Source: Massariosphaeria phaeospora (taxonomy: Eukaryota; Ascomycota; Dothideomycetes; Pleosporales). From it: DNA of 64,000 bases. How positions within the stretch are numbered: position 1 is the first letter of the stretch; every line of letters begins with the position of its first letter. The DNA lies in NCBI GenBank assembly GCA_011032825.1, contig JAADJZ010000016.1, positions 682,001-746,000 on the forward strand, in the 5' to 3' direction. Of this stretch, positions 1 through 10,500 are shown in pieces. Position numbers and translations under genes: made by a program. The notes beneath the pieces were generated by a model. The model was given only the letters and a program-made list of their open reading frames with translations. It did no database searches and had not been told where the DNA came from.

Positions 1-2
1 TC

Positions 3-895
3 TACTCCACCAATGCGCGCCTCAGCACGAGCGACGACCCGAGTCTGCATGGCGGCCGCAAGCGCGCTATCCCGCACGTCGAGGGCAACTGGCCCAGCCA
101 CGTCTACCTGGAGTGTATGTGTGCCTCGTCGACCCTCCTGTGACAATGGAGCTGAACTAACGCGGCCCAGGGATTCCGTCGCAGGCAGAATCTGACCATC
201 TGCACAGGCTGATCGAGCACATCCGAGTGTCAATTGCCCTCGCGAACAAGAGCCGCGACAAGCCAGTCCCCGATATCACTCCTTCGCTGCAATCTCCCCT
301 CGGGGCGCCCCTTCCTCTCCACGTCTCGCTATCGCGCACCTTGCAGATAAAGACGGAGGATCGCGAGCACTTCCTCACCACGTTGAATACTTGGATTTCG
401 GCAGCCAAAGTCCGACCGTTCCATATCACGTTTTCTGCGCTGAAGTGGGTGCCTAACTACGAGCGCAACCGCTGGTTCCTGGTGCTCGGCATCGCGAAGC
501 CGGCCCACGATGAGCTGAACAGGTTGTTGAAAGCCTGCAACGGAGCGGCTGAAAAATGCGGCTACCCGGGACTATACACTGGCGGTGAAGGAGACGGGCC
601 CATGGAGGATGAAACCCCCAGCGGCAGCACCACGAAGCGCATCAAGACCGCTCGCGGGAGGAAGCATGCCGAGGTGGCGGCGGACGACCGCTTCCACATC
701 AGCATCGCATGGAACCTGATCGAGTCAGATCCCGAATGGATCGCCCTAGTCAAAAGCATCGACGTGAGCGGCTCGCCAGAGGCGCCGTTCTCTACCGTCA
801 AAGCGAAGGTGGGGAACTATGTTAAGAATATCGAGCTGGATACGCGCAAGACAATGCAGACAGGAAGGGGTGGCGGCATCTTGGGTCTGGAATGA
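3..895 (+). CDS. USB1: USB1/Mpn1, U6 snRNA 3' exoribonuclease (5'-partial, two exons 3..114 and 171..895)
   Basis: This protein trims and caps the 3' oligo(U) tail of U6 snRNA (2H phosphoesterase superfamily, nuclear). Two H-x-S motifs, the family signature, are visible: HVSLSRT (nt 320-340) and FHISIAW (nt 692-712), 125 residues apart. The upstream frame at nt 3-114 reads GRKRAIPHVEGNWPSHVYLE, which matches the conserved USB1 N-terminal segment. It joins in phase to nt 171 across a 56-nt intron (GTATGT at 115, branch CTAAC at 157-161, CAG at 168-170), making a tryptophan codon over the junction. The visible part is 278 residues. The true start lies left of the window; the GTG at 227 is not a start. 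A hydrophilic, basic insert (TTKRIKTARGRKH) sits between the motifs. The frame is intact with no sign of RIP. The family call is firm; the extreme N-terminus is not seen. Confidence 0.92.
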
Positions 896-1477
896 AATAA
901 TGGCTGCCGTGGCAGCTCGAAGATTCTTGGCGTAGACGTCGGAATTAGATTTGCGGAGATCAAGGATGGGGCGGAATAGGGTTTGGAGCCTCAGGCAGCC
1001 TCGGGGCGAGGGGCCTATCACTATGGATAGCGATATGATGGCGGGCACGTTCGAGCGGGAGGTCGAGTCGCTGCGAGACACACGTGGTGCTGAAGAATGG
1101 CCCGCTATGGGTATCGATATGGCTATTAATCCAAGCACATTCTTCGATACGGTATGGTCGTTCATCCAATCCTGGTGTTGCACGTTGTCAGCTAGACAAG
1201 ATGCTGCTCATCACCATCACCCTCATCACCCTCATCGTCACCACCGCAACCCGCTCACCTACCGCACTCTCTACGGCCCCCACCCCCCAACACCTCCTCT
1301 TCTCGCCATGCGTCTTATGTAGTATGCATTTCACGTCCAGTTCCCCAACATTATCATTAATTGAGTCACGTTTATACTCTTCTCCCCTCACTGTCTCCCC
1401 TCTCTCTCTCTTATCTAGAACCTCGCTGTTCCAAGACAAGCAACCGCACATCATTTTTTTTGTATATATGTCTTAAA
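896..1477. other. USB1 3' flank, no supported gene
   Basis: This stretch holds overlapping open frames on both strands, but none has a recognisable domain or convincing codon use. It includes a CAT/CAC-rich tract (about 1207-1250) that would encode a histidine run, and a pyrimidine-rich CTCTCTCTCT stretch near 1400. It probably contains the USB1 3' UTR and intergenic DNA. Confidence 0.5.
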
Positions 1478-1745
1478 CGAGGCGCGCGGGGCACACATAC
1501 TTGAAGTATTGTTGGTGTTTTGGAGAGCGCGCGAGGCGCAGACATTTTAAAATGATGTCTGGTTTTCTGGAGAGCGCGCGAGGGGCAGACATATCTAGTT
1601 CCAGAAGGAGAGCCCAGGGGAGAAAAGAAGGAAGGCCAAGTCATGTTTCGGGTCAGTTGAGTTTTAGAGAGAGGGCGGGCGACGTGGAACCATGGAATGA
1701 TTCAAGCCGAATTTCGAGAGCGCGCAAGACAAGGGACGCACATTG
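1478..1745. repeat. Degenerate GC-rich repeats built on GAGAGCGCGCGAG
   Basis: The motif GGAGAGCGCGCGAGG-GCAGACAT occurs at about 1520-1545 and again 48 bp later at about 1568-1593. Decayed relatives are seen at about 1478-1500 (GGCGCGCGGGGCACACAT) and 1712-1742 (GAGAGCGCGCAAGACAAGG). The copies share the order GCGCGCG then GACAT or CACAT. This explains the arginine/alanine-rich short open frames in the region, which I do not regard as genes. Confidence 0.6.
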
Positions 1746-1983
1746 AGTTGAAATTTCTCCTGTTTTAAGAGCCAGACGTCGGGCGAAGGGGGAGAAGCAG
1801 AAGAGCAGGAACACCGAGCCATATCTGGGGTCCGACGCAATCTAAATCGGACGCCGGGCAGGCATGTCTGGAAAGGTATGTATTTTTCTTACCTTCGCAG
1901 CAGGTTCTCATGGTAAGGTCCACGAGGCAATTTTTCTCCGAGACGCTGAGACATAAGGATTAATAGTCTGGTTTTTGTTCCGA

Positions 1984-2452
1984 TTCCCAGGCGCACACAT
2001 CAATAGTCCGGCAGAGACTTTTTGTTGTGGGGTCTTAGGGAACGGCAGAGAAGGACTTCATCATATAGTGGTCTGAGAAAGAACAAAGACATTAGAAAGA
2101 AGGGCGACGTATTTCTGATATTGGCGTCGCTTCAGGCCTTGTTTCGCACTCATTAAAGGTACTCCAGACCTTTTCAATGCTCACGAGGAACGTCAAGACA
2201 TGGGTGGTAACCTTGGGGGCTTTTTCACGCTTCCCAGGCGCGCACATCGGTAGCCCAAATACGGTTTTTTGGCTGTGAACTTTGGGAAATGGGGGAGAGA
2301 ACGTCAGGATATAAAGGTCTGAGAATCGGTGGAGATATGTCAGGGTCTGAGACGATGTTTCTGACATTCAGTGCTCTTCAAGTCTTTTCTCGCACTCATG
2401 GTTTGAGGACATGTTCAATGCCAATGTTCCTTCTACAGAACAACAAGACATA
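1984..2452. repeat. Degenerate tandem duplication, period about 247 bp, cut by the pogo insertion
   Basis: Copy A begins at 1984 with TTCCCAGGCGCACACATC and copy B at 2231 with TTCCCAGGCGCGCACATC. Later parts correspond in order: GTCTGAGAA (A about 2070, B about 2317), CTTCA-G-CTT-T-TCGCACTCAT (A about 2129, B about 2376), TTCAATGC (A about 2174, B about 2414), and AACAAGACAT or CGTCAAGACAT near the end. The copies are heavily diverged. Copy B stops at the left end of the transposon at 2453, so the duplication is older than that insertion. Confidence 0.65.
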
Positions 2453-2540
2453 CTCGGGCCCAAGGTTTCTCCGAAAAATCTCGCGAGATTGCCCGCGCGT
2501 AGCGCGGGCCTATCCCCCCAATGCAAATGATCCCCCCAAT
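2453..2540 (+). repeat. Left terminal inverted repeat of the pogo element
   Basis: The 88 bp match the reverse complement of 4991-5078 with only a few differences, near TATCCCCCCAATG versus TATTCCCTCAATG. The repeat contains the palindrome TCTCGCGAGA and a stem-loop GCCCGCG-CGTAG-CGCGGGC. Its inner end carries paired copies of a CCCCCCAAT(GCAAATG) motif, likely transposase-binding repeats. Confidence 0.93.
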
Positions 2541-2622
2541 ACAATCCAAAAACCACTACATAAATCAATCCCCGCCACAACGCTATACTACTAATTTTTG
2601 AATTAGTAGAATTGTTTTAACC

Positions 2623-4893
2623 ATGCCTCACAATCCATCGCAAGCTAAAAAATACGCTGCCGAGGTTGTTGCGCTCAGAGGCCACGCGTCGCGCCTCCGC
2701 GAGTACACCAAGCCAGACATCAAATCCTACGCTACAGCGCACAACTTACCGTATTATCGCCTCCGCCGCGCCTACCTGAACCTCCCAACGCGATCTGATC
2801 GTTGTACGCAAGAAAATCAGCGATTGTTAGAAGAGCAAGACCTTGCGCTTGTGCGCTATCTCGACGCGATTGACGCGATCGGCTATGGAGTACACAGAGG
2901 GATGGTTGAACAACAGGCGTACGCGCTTTTGGAGGAATCCTACCTAGGAGTAGATGAAGCGCCTGCGCCGCTGGGCAAGTGCTGGGGGCGTCGCTGGCTG
3001 CAGAGGCATCTAAAGTACAAACGCGTCAAGGCAAAGCCATTGGAGGTGCAGCGGAAGCTCGCACAGGAGCCTAAGGCGCTGCGCAGGTAGTTTACAAAGT
3101 TAGAAAGCTTTATTTAGCAATTGGGTATATTGCCAGCGGATACGTACAATATGGACGAGACTGGCTGCTAGATTAGAGTCGCAAGCAGCCAGTACGTTTA
3201 CAGCAGAAATGGGCGCCAGATCTTCATCCCCAACGCCAACAATCGCGAGCTTGTTACTCTCGTAGAGTGTATAAGCGCAGACGGCGTAGCTATCTTTTCT
3301 ATAGTTATTGTCAAGGCAGCAACGATCATGAAGCACTAGGTAACTGATATACCTAACGATTACTTTATCTACACTAGCGACAGCGGGTACAGCAACGACA
3401 AAGTAGCGCTCGACTGGCTAAAGCATTTTGACAGAATAACAGCAAAGCGACGGCAAGGCGTTTGGCGATTGCTTCTCGTCGACGGCCATGGCTCTTATAA
3501 GACGAAGGAGTTTGCTCGGTACGCAAAGAAGCACTTTATACAGTTGTTTGCGCTGCCGCCTCATACAACTCACCTGCTGCAGCCACTTAACGTTAGCTGT
3601 TTCCAGCTACTCAAGTAGTATCACGGTCGCTGCCTAGACTAGGCTGCGCGTACTAGGTTAAAAGATATAAGCAAAGCTAACTTCATAGCAACTCTAGCAG
3701 AGATCCGGCGTCTCACGTTTACCCGCAGTACAATCCTTAGTAGCTAGAAACGTACAGGTCTCGCACCGCTCAATCTAGACGTCGTACTCACCTAGCTCAA
3801 GCGGCAAGAGGATTGCAACTCCAGCGACGACGAGCAATCGCTTACACCCTCTTTAGCAACAGACATACGCTCTACAACTCCGATCGTAGTATCCTCGCCT
3901 CCACAGCTTGCTTCATCGCTATCTCGGGCGCCCGTCCGACGCTACAACCGCGTTAAGATTGATCTCCAGCAGGCGCAGCTTGTGCGCCGCGCGCAACCGT
4001 CAGACGTAACGCTAGAGCTAAAGAACCTAGCACCCGGCGACGCCGCCTGGCACACGCCAAAAACAGTACGTCAACTCCAGGCGCAGGAGCCCTTCGTCCA
4101 GGCAGTGCTGCGTGAGCATCTCCCGCGCGAGGTCGCAGCTAGCGTTATCAAACACTAGCGAGGCGTCTCTGCGCTTGCTCGTACAGCTGAAAGTTTAAAG
4201 CGAGAGCTTCGACGTACAGAAGCAGCGATTACTGCCAAAAATAAGCGCCGTCGTCGCAAACGGCGAGCGCTTGACGTCAAAGGCAGACCAATATACTCTC
4301 AAGACGCCCGCAAGATGGTACAACAGCGGCAGGTTGACGACCTCGCTCGCCTTAAGAGTGAGCTCGCTGCCAAACAACTTCGCGAGGTTACTAAGATTGC
4401 TAACAAATACAAGCGATTACTGCCTACAATTAGAAACTATGGTAGCAAGTACTGCAAGCGCGCAGCGACTGACGTACTCGCTTAGCGCAGCGTAACGCGA
4501 TGGGTACACGCGCACGACGACTACAGCTACAACACTAAGGCTACGAGCAAACTAGAGTATATACTGCGCCCAAGTAGCCTTAGGTATCGCGAGGATAGTA
4601 CAACAACAGATTTGACGCCTGCCTGTGAGGTAGCTAGCCAGGCGCGCCGTCTAGTCGATCTGTACACTAAGTTTATTCTCTCAAAATTCCCACAGCGCAC
4701 AACACTAGACAACAATATAATAGCTAAAGAAAGCGCCTTACTGCTTTCTCTGCAACTTGATTCTACAGGCGTCAAAATTGAGTTGCAAACGCAGCCTACA
4801 GCTATAGCGGATGAGATTGCAGATAAGAACTGCAGCGACGACGAGAGCAGCTACGCTAGCAACACTTGGCTAGATAACCTGCAAACTAACTAG
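2623..4893 (+). pseudogene. Pogo-family transposase (HTH/CENP-B + DDE_1), ten in-frame TAG codons
   Basis: One reading frame of 756 codons with no frameshift. Residues 1-155 form the N-terminal DNA-binding part (MPHNPSQAKKYAAE..., psq/CENP-B-like helix-turn-helix). The DDE_1 core follows: NMDETG near 3148, LLLVDGHGSY near 3472, and QPLNVSCF near 3583, where the family normally has QPLDV, so the third catalytic aspartate is asparagine. The C-terminal third is basic and coiled-coil-like (KNKRRRRKRRA), ending in an acidic tail. Internal stops are at 3088, 3115, 3169, 3337, 3616, 3640, 3745, 3793, 4156 and 4483, and all ten are TAG, none TAA or TGA. CAG-to-TAG and TGG-to-TAG transitions from RIP explain both the stops and the Asp-to-Asn change. 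The ATG at 2623 follows the left repeat by about 80 bp. Confidence 0.9.
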
Positions 4894-4990
4894 GGCCTTT
4901 AATGAGATGTATATATTAATTATACTAGCTTGATTGTGTTATAAGAAAGCGTATTTCGCTAATAAATTAAGACTGTAGCTGAACATTTGC

Positions 4991-5078
4991 ATTGGGGGGA
5001 TCATTTGCATTGAGGGAATAGGCCCGCGCTACGCGCGGGCAATCTCGCGAGATTTTTCGGAGAAACCTTGGGCCCGAG
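4991..5078 (-). repeat. Right terminal inverted repeat of the pogo element
   Basis: Inverted partner of 2453-2540. Two direct 17-18 bp units, CATTTGCATTGGGGGGAT at 4984 and TCATTTGCATTGAGGGAA at 5001, lie side by side at the inner end; the octamer-like ATTTGCAT is repeated. The outermost bases end ...GGGCCCGAG followed by TA. Confidence 0.93.
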
Positions 5079-5080
5079 TA

Positions 5081-5564
5081 GTGTAGCGAGTTCGCTAATG
5101 CTTTACGTTAGTTATCGTTCTTCGAGAAAATCAGCGTCTAATACGAATCGCTGCTGCGTTGGCAGTATAGTCGATTATTTCGTTAACGCTCTCAATCAAC
5201 TCGTCAACGATACTCCTTGTTTATTAGCGATTTTAAAAACTACTTAAGCGCTTAGAGAGTTGTGCAGAGAGCGTAACAAAGGAAAATTAATTCTCTAGGC
5301 TTGTGAGATTTCTTCGGCGTAGGAGCGAGCATACCGAGAGCTTCGTAGTGCGAAGCAGGAGATTTCTAGAAACGAGCCCGAGCTAGCGGGACGCGCTAAT
5401 GTCTTCTAGCATGCATAAGCCTGCTGTATTCTACTGTAAAGAATACAGCGCTATGCCCACTATAGGTTCTTTTCAAAATAGGCGTAGCGCATGCTGATAG
5501 CTTTCTAGAAGCGCCTACGACCGCGCGGTTGTGTATGAAAGTGCCCTGTTCCCTGCTTAAGTTT
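5081..5564. other. Non-coding spacer between two transposons, with a perfect hairpin
   Basis: No supported gene. It contains a 10-bp perfect stem with a 7-nt loop (GCTGTATTCT at 5423-5432, AGAATACAGC at 5440-5449) and a smaller CTTCG...CGAAG inverted repeat near 5340. It was continuous with 6900 onward before the Tc1/mariner insertion at the TA dinucleotide. Confidence 0.6.
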
Positions 5565-5566
5565 TA

Positions 5567-6897
5567 CTGTAGTATCAGGCAAAAGTTTTGTAGGTGGGTC
5601 CCGGAGACAGGGGGGTGTGCTAAGGTATAGTCTAAGCCTAATTCTGTCTTATCTTACATGCAAATATCAATACTTCGTATAACCTCCATTAGCATCAATC
5701 ACTGCCTGGCATCGATCCTTCATGCTATCAATTAGATCTCTCAACACGTCAGGTGAAACGTAGTCCCAGGCCTCCTTTACGATCTCACGAAGCTGCTCGT
5801 ACGTACGCTGCTTGCCACTAGGTAAATCTGGATAGCAGCTCTCTATATAATCCTTCATCTTGTTCCAGACAGTCTCAATAGGGTTGAGATCTAGCGAGTA
5901 CGCTGGCTAGAAGATAGGATATACTCCTCTCTCGTGAAGCTCCTCTTGTGTCGATGCTGCAGCATGCCCAGAAGCGCCGTCTTGCATAAATTTCAAGGAG
6001 GGATTAAGACGTAGCCAGGCATGTACAAGAGGGACTATACGCTCGCAATAACTCTTGTTGTTAATTGACCCCCACTCCTTCTCCCAGAATAGAGATGGGC
6101 CCTTTGTTGTACCAGAGAAGCAGCCCTAGAACATCCACCCACGCTTCTTACGCACCTTATCCACGAGGCAAGTATCATCAAGCTCCTCGCCAGGTCTCCT
6201 TGTCACCTAGACTCTCTTGTGCCTCCCTCTTGTGACCCACGTCTCATCACTCCAGAGGATACTCTCCCACTCCTCTCGCGTCCAACCAACGTGAGCCTCT
6301 GCCCACGCGCGCCGTATTTGTCGGTTGGCCTCAGAAATAGGAGGTTTCGCACGAGCTATACGTCGTACGTACCCTCTGCTTCGAAGTGCGTTGCAGATAA
6401 CGTATTCTCCAACGTTCCAATGTGAGAAAGGGCCTTCGGCAAGGCGGGTAAAGCTCATCTGGCGAGACGCTCGTGAGTGAGTGACGTAGGTCACAAGCTC
6501 GTTAATCTGATCGTTCGTGAGCTGACGTGGGCGACCTGTACGCTTCTTGGGCGTGACGCGTTCAGCGTGGATAGCGTAGCCAACCTGTCTTGCAGAGATC
6601 TTCAGCAAATCTGCAATATACTGATGGCCATGACCAGCGAGAGACAAAGTCTGTACTTGGAGACGTTGATCGCGAGAGAGATGGGGCGTATGACGTGGCG
6701 TTGATGGGGGACTCATGATATATAGGATAGGTAAAGAGATAAGGTTGGGCGATAAACGAAGACGCGACGGGGGCGCATTGAATTCTGTACAGAAATACAG
6801 GGGTTTTGATGTAAAACAGTCTGTAGGGGGCTTTTGCACTGCCCCTAAGCCCCCTGTCTCCGGGACCCACCTACAAAACTTTTGCCTGATACCATAG
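5567..6897 (-). mobile_element. Tc1/mariner DNA transposon, 1331 bp, TA target duplication
   Basis: Inverted ends share GTATCAGGCAAAAGTTTTG and continue to the G-run of GGAGACAGGGGG (left 5567-5615, right 6850-6897). TA flanks both sides (5565-5566 and 6898-6899). The six outermost bases match less well (CTGTAG versus CTATGG). The interior is filled by one minus-strand transposase frame. Size and layout are typical of fungal Tc1/mariner elements. Confidence 0.92.
5667..6716 (-). pseudogene. Tc1/mariner transposase, three TAG stops at tryptophan positions
   Basis: The frame runs 349 codons without frameshift from ATG at 6716 ([11 protein letters not shown]) to TGA at 5667-5669. The N-terminal part has two helix-turn-helix blocks ([18 protein letters not shown]... 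and [16 protein letters not shown]). The catalytic triad is recognisable: LWSDETW, FMQDGASGHAA, and YSLDLNPIETVWN, the last two forming the usual D-x(~34)-D/E spacing. Three premature TAG codons separate otherwise normal sequence, at about 6204-6206, 6126-6128 and 5910-5912. Alignment to the family places tryptophan at each (RV-W-VT, MF-W-GCF, IF-W-PAYS), fitting TGG-to-TAG by RIP. The triad acids are all intact. The upstream ATG at 6839 adds a non-conserved leader and is unlikely to be the start. Confidence 0.9.
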
Positions 6898-6899
6898 TA

Positions 6900-7537
6900 G
6901 GTCGCGATTAGGTAGGCGCAGGCTGCGTGAACATGGCTTTCAGCACGATGTGCATTAATAGCATTTCGTTGTCCGCGTTAGCGCCGCTTGCTGGCGTTAG
7001 ACAAATGCACTGCTTAAGATGTTCTAGGTTGTTCTTGACGCTATTGTCGCTGCGTTGCGTTCTGAGCCCTACGATAGTTAGTAGCATGGATTTCCTATGG
7101 CTAGTGCGTCTTTGCACGAATCAGCACGCGCTGCACAGACATCTTGACATGCGCTTACAGAAAACGACGGTCTGTAACTCGCGCTTTCTGCACTATTAAA
7201 TCGCGTCCTTAGGCAACAAGTTCTTCTCAGCTTGCAGTACGGTGGCTGTCGCGCGATCTTGCCCTGTCAGCCTTGTCCAACCAGCCTCACGTCACAGTGC
7301 AGGCGGGCTGCGCCTTCTGCGCTGGGCGTAGGAGATGCAGCCTGCCCTAACAACGAGAAGGCCGGTTTTCCTCACCTATGATTTAACAAATCGTTACTTA
7401 GCACTCGCCAGAAGCCTAGCAGCTACGATCTCCACGCCCTACGCGAGCGAGCCGCCGTGCGCTATCGATTTCCTCAGCCTGCCTCGAGGCCCCGAGGCCC
7501 CCTTCTACCGCTCGCGCAGATAAACACATACCACCTG
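6900..7537 (+). other. Upstream region of the NOD-like receptor gene
   Basis: No gene is supported; short open frames here lack domains. The region presumably holds the promoter and 5' UTR of the receptor gene. The receptor's frame stays open upstream to an ATG at 7457, which would add 27 residues (MRYRFPQPASRP...) without family likeness. I see no clear TATA box. Confidence 0.45.
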
Positions 7538-10500
7538 ATGCGACTGTTATATACCGCAAGCGACGGGAAGCTTAGATGGACGAAGGACATCATTCGCAGC
7601 GAGGAGATTCCTCCCTATGCGATCCTCTCGCACACCTGGGGGGAGCAGGAGGTTGTCTTCGATGATCTAAAGAGCCTTGCTAGTGTAAAGGACATTGATG
7701 CAAAGAGAGGAGCTGGTTGGAACAAGATCCGCTTCTGCGCACAACAGGCAGAGCGTGACGGTCTGAAACACTTCTGGGTAGACACTTGCTGCATTGACAA
7801 GACAAACAACACGGAACTGTCAAAAGCGATTAACTCTATGTTTCGCTGGTACAAGAACGCTAAAAAGTGTTATGTCTTCCTTTCAGACGTCAGGAATGAC
7901 AATCTAGAAGGTGATGGCGAGTTGGCGTTTAGACAGAGCAGGTGGTTTGACCGAGGCTGGACCCTCCAGGAACTTCTTGCTCCCCACTCTGTCGAGTTCT
8001 TCTCTAAAAACGGAGCGCGGCTGGGGGACAAGGAGTCGCTTAAGCGCGCCATACACGAGGTTACAAGAATCCCTATCAAAGCTCTGTCAGTGAGCGACTT
8101 GTCCGAGTTTGACGTTGCCGAGCGTTATTCTTGGGCATCGAATCGGCAGACGACGGAGGAAGAAGATGGAGCGTATTGTCTGTTCGGCATATTCGGCGTC
8201 CACCTACCGCTGATCTATGGTGAAGGCAAAGAGAGAGCGTTAAAGCGATTGAAGAAGGAGATCGAGACTTCCGAGGATGCTTCCATGAACAATACCATAA
8301 CTCGCAGCCGAAGCCAAGAAGAAAGGCTTAGCAAGATCTGCAGCTGGCTTTCGGCGCCTGACCCGTCCACAAACTACCACAAAGCGCACAAACAGCGTCA
8401 GGCTAAGACTGGGCTCTGGTTGCTAGAAAGCGCCAAGTTCGCAGAATGGAAGGAGAGTGTAGCGTCGCGACTGTGGCTGTATGGGATTCCAGGATGCGGA
8501 AAGACCATCCTAAGCTCTACTGTCATCGAGCATCTGCGGCAGCACTGTCATGATGACACTCGTATGGTGACGGCGTACTTCTACTTCGACTTCAACGATG
8601 CACAGAAGCAGGACCCAGAACTAATGCTCCGCTCATTGCTCTACCAGCTCATGCAGCGTTCGGTTGTGATACCCAAGAGCGTTGATGCGTTGTTCTCATC
8701 TTGCGAGAACGGAAAATGGCAGCCGTTATTGCATGCGCTTTTGGAAGTAACAAGGCAAGCGGCGCAAGAGTTCACGCACGTTTACGTCGTTCTCGATGCT
8801 CTTGATGAATGTACGCAGCGCCTAGAGCTGATGGACATGCTCGAAACGGTGGCTGGGTGGCAGCTTGACAACCTGCATCTGCTTATGACCAGCCGGAAAG
8901 AGCGGGATATCGAGACATCTTTAGAGAGTTACGTTGGGGAAGAGGACGCTATGTGTCTTCAGAGAGACGTAGTGGATCAGGACATACAGCGATACGTTCA
9001 ACAAAGGCTGTATCACGACAAGGACTTGGCAAAATGGAACAAGGACGCTGCTGTCAGGCAAGAGATTGAGGATGCTCTAATGGGCAGAGCTCGCGGGATG
9101 TATGTGTGCTCACCCAATTCTCCGCAGAGCTAGAGCTAACGATCGCGTAGGTTTCGATGGGCTGTATGTCAGCTGGACACACTAGGAAAGTGTTGTAATC
9201 GAGCGATGCTGCGCAAATCTCTTGCTAGCCTGCCGCGGACGCTAGACCAGACATACGACCGCATTCTCTTCGCGATAAGCGAGGAATACGCTGAGTATGC
9301 GATGCGCATTCTGCAGTGGCTGGCGTTCTCTGCGCGGCCGCTAGCCGTCGAAGAGATTGCCGAAGTTGTCGCGATCGATGTGGCGCGCGACCCGGCTTTT
9401 GATCGCGAGGAAGTGCTAGAAGATCCGCTAGAAGCGTTGAACATCTGCTCGAGTCTGGTTACGATTTTAACAGTCCAATCAGACCCTGCCAAACAGATTA
9501 TCTCTCTGGCACATTATTCTGTGCAGGAATACCTTGTATCTGACAGGATCAAGCAGGGCCCAGCAAGGCAATACACTATGAATAAAGCCGAATGTCATGG
9601 TGTGATAATGGATGGTTGTTTAAAGTACTTGGTACAGCTGCAACAACCATTATCGGAAGAAGTCATTCAGGCATCAGCCCTGGCACGGTATGCGGCAGAG
9701 TACTGGAGCAGTCATCTTGGGCAAACAGGAGAGGACATAGAGAGATTGAGTCAGTCAGCGATGGGTCTCATGTCGACGGAAAACTCCGCATACCTCATCT
9801 GGATCCAGTTGTATAATCCGGACAATCGTTGGATGCAACCAGATCCAAGGAAAGATCTAAAGAGCGTGGCTGCGCCGCTTTACTACGCAGCACTGTTGGG
9901 TCTAAATACGATCACGAAGCTGTTGCTGATACAAGGCGCTGAGGTTAACACCCTAGGTGGACGCTACGGCAACGCGCTTCATGCAGCTTCAGTCAAAGGC
10001 CACAAGCAGGTAGTCAGAACGCTGCTCAAAGCAGGCGCTGATATTAATGCGCAGAGTGGAGACTACGGCAACCCTCTCCAGGCAGCTTCGTACGAAGGCC
10101 ACGAAATGATAGTCAAGATGCTACTGGAAAGCAAGGCAGATATCAACGCGCAAGGTGGCCAATACGGCAATGCGCTCCAGTCAGCTTCGGCTGCAGGTCA
10201 TGGGGCAATAGTGCAGCTGCTCCTTGACGATAGTGCCGATGTCAACATGCGAGGCGGACTATATAACAGCGCTCTCAACGCGGGTGCAGCTGAAAGTCAT
10301 ACAGACCTAGTCAGGCTTTTGCTGGAGAATGGTGCTGAGGTCTCGCAACACGATGTTCAGGGGAAAAGTGTCTTGCATCATGCTACCAACAGCGTGTATT
10401 GTAGCCTCAGTCTCGTCGAGTTCCTGCTCTCGCAAGGCGTTCCGGTAAACACGACCGACATCGAGAACATGACTCCACTACATTACAGCGTCAAGTTCAG

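Larger units (their letters stand above)
2453..5078 (+). mobile_element. Pogo/Fot1-type DNA transposon, 2626 bp, TA target duplication
   Basis: The ends are 88-bp terminal inverted repeats starting CTCGGGCCCAAGG, flanked by TA on both sides (2451-2452 and 5079-5080), as expected for Tc1/mariner-pogo transposition. One continuous transposase frame fills the interior on the plus strand. The element is much less AT-rich than the block beyond 14 kb, and its two ends still match almost perfectly. It therefore looks younger or less mutated than the other transposons here. It cannot supply its own transposase because of in-frame stops. Confidence 0.93.

Noticed and set aside
227..895. USB1 as a 222-residue protein starting at GTG 227
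   Set aside because: The conserved N-terminal block lies upstream at 3-114 and joins in phase through a good 56-nt intron.
951..1476. Overlapping open frames of 123 and 130 codons, one with a histidine run
   Set aside because: No domain, no splice support, composition driven by CAT/CAC repeats, and frames overlap on both strands. Probably USB1 3' flank.
2623..4893. Recoded TAG (stop-codon reassignment) in this organism
   Set aside because: Only transposons contain the TAGs, catalytic residues are also mutated, and the host genes show no in-frame TAG. RIP explains everything.
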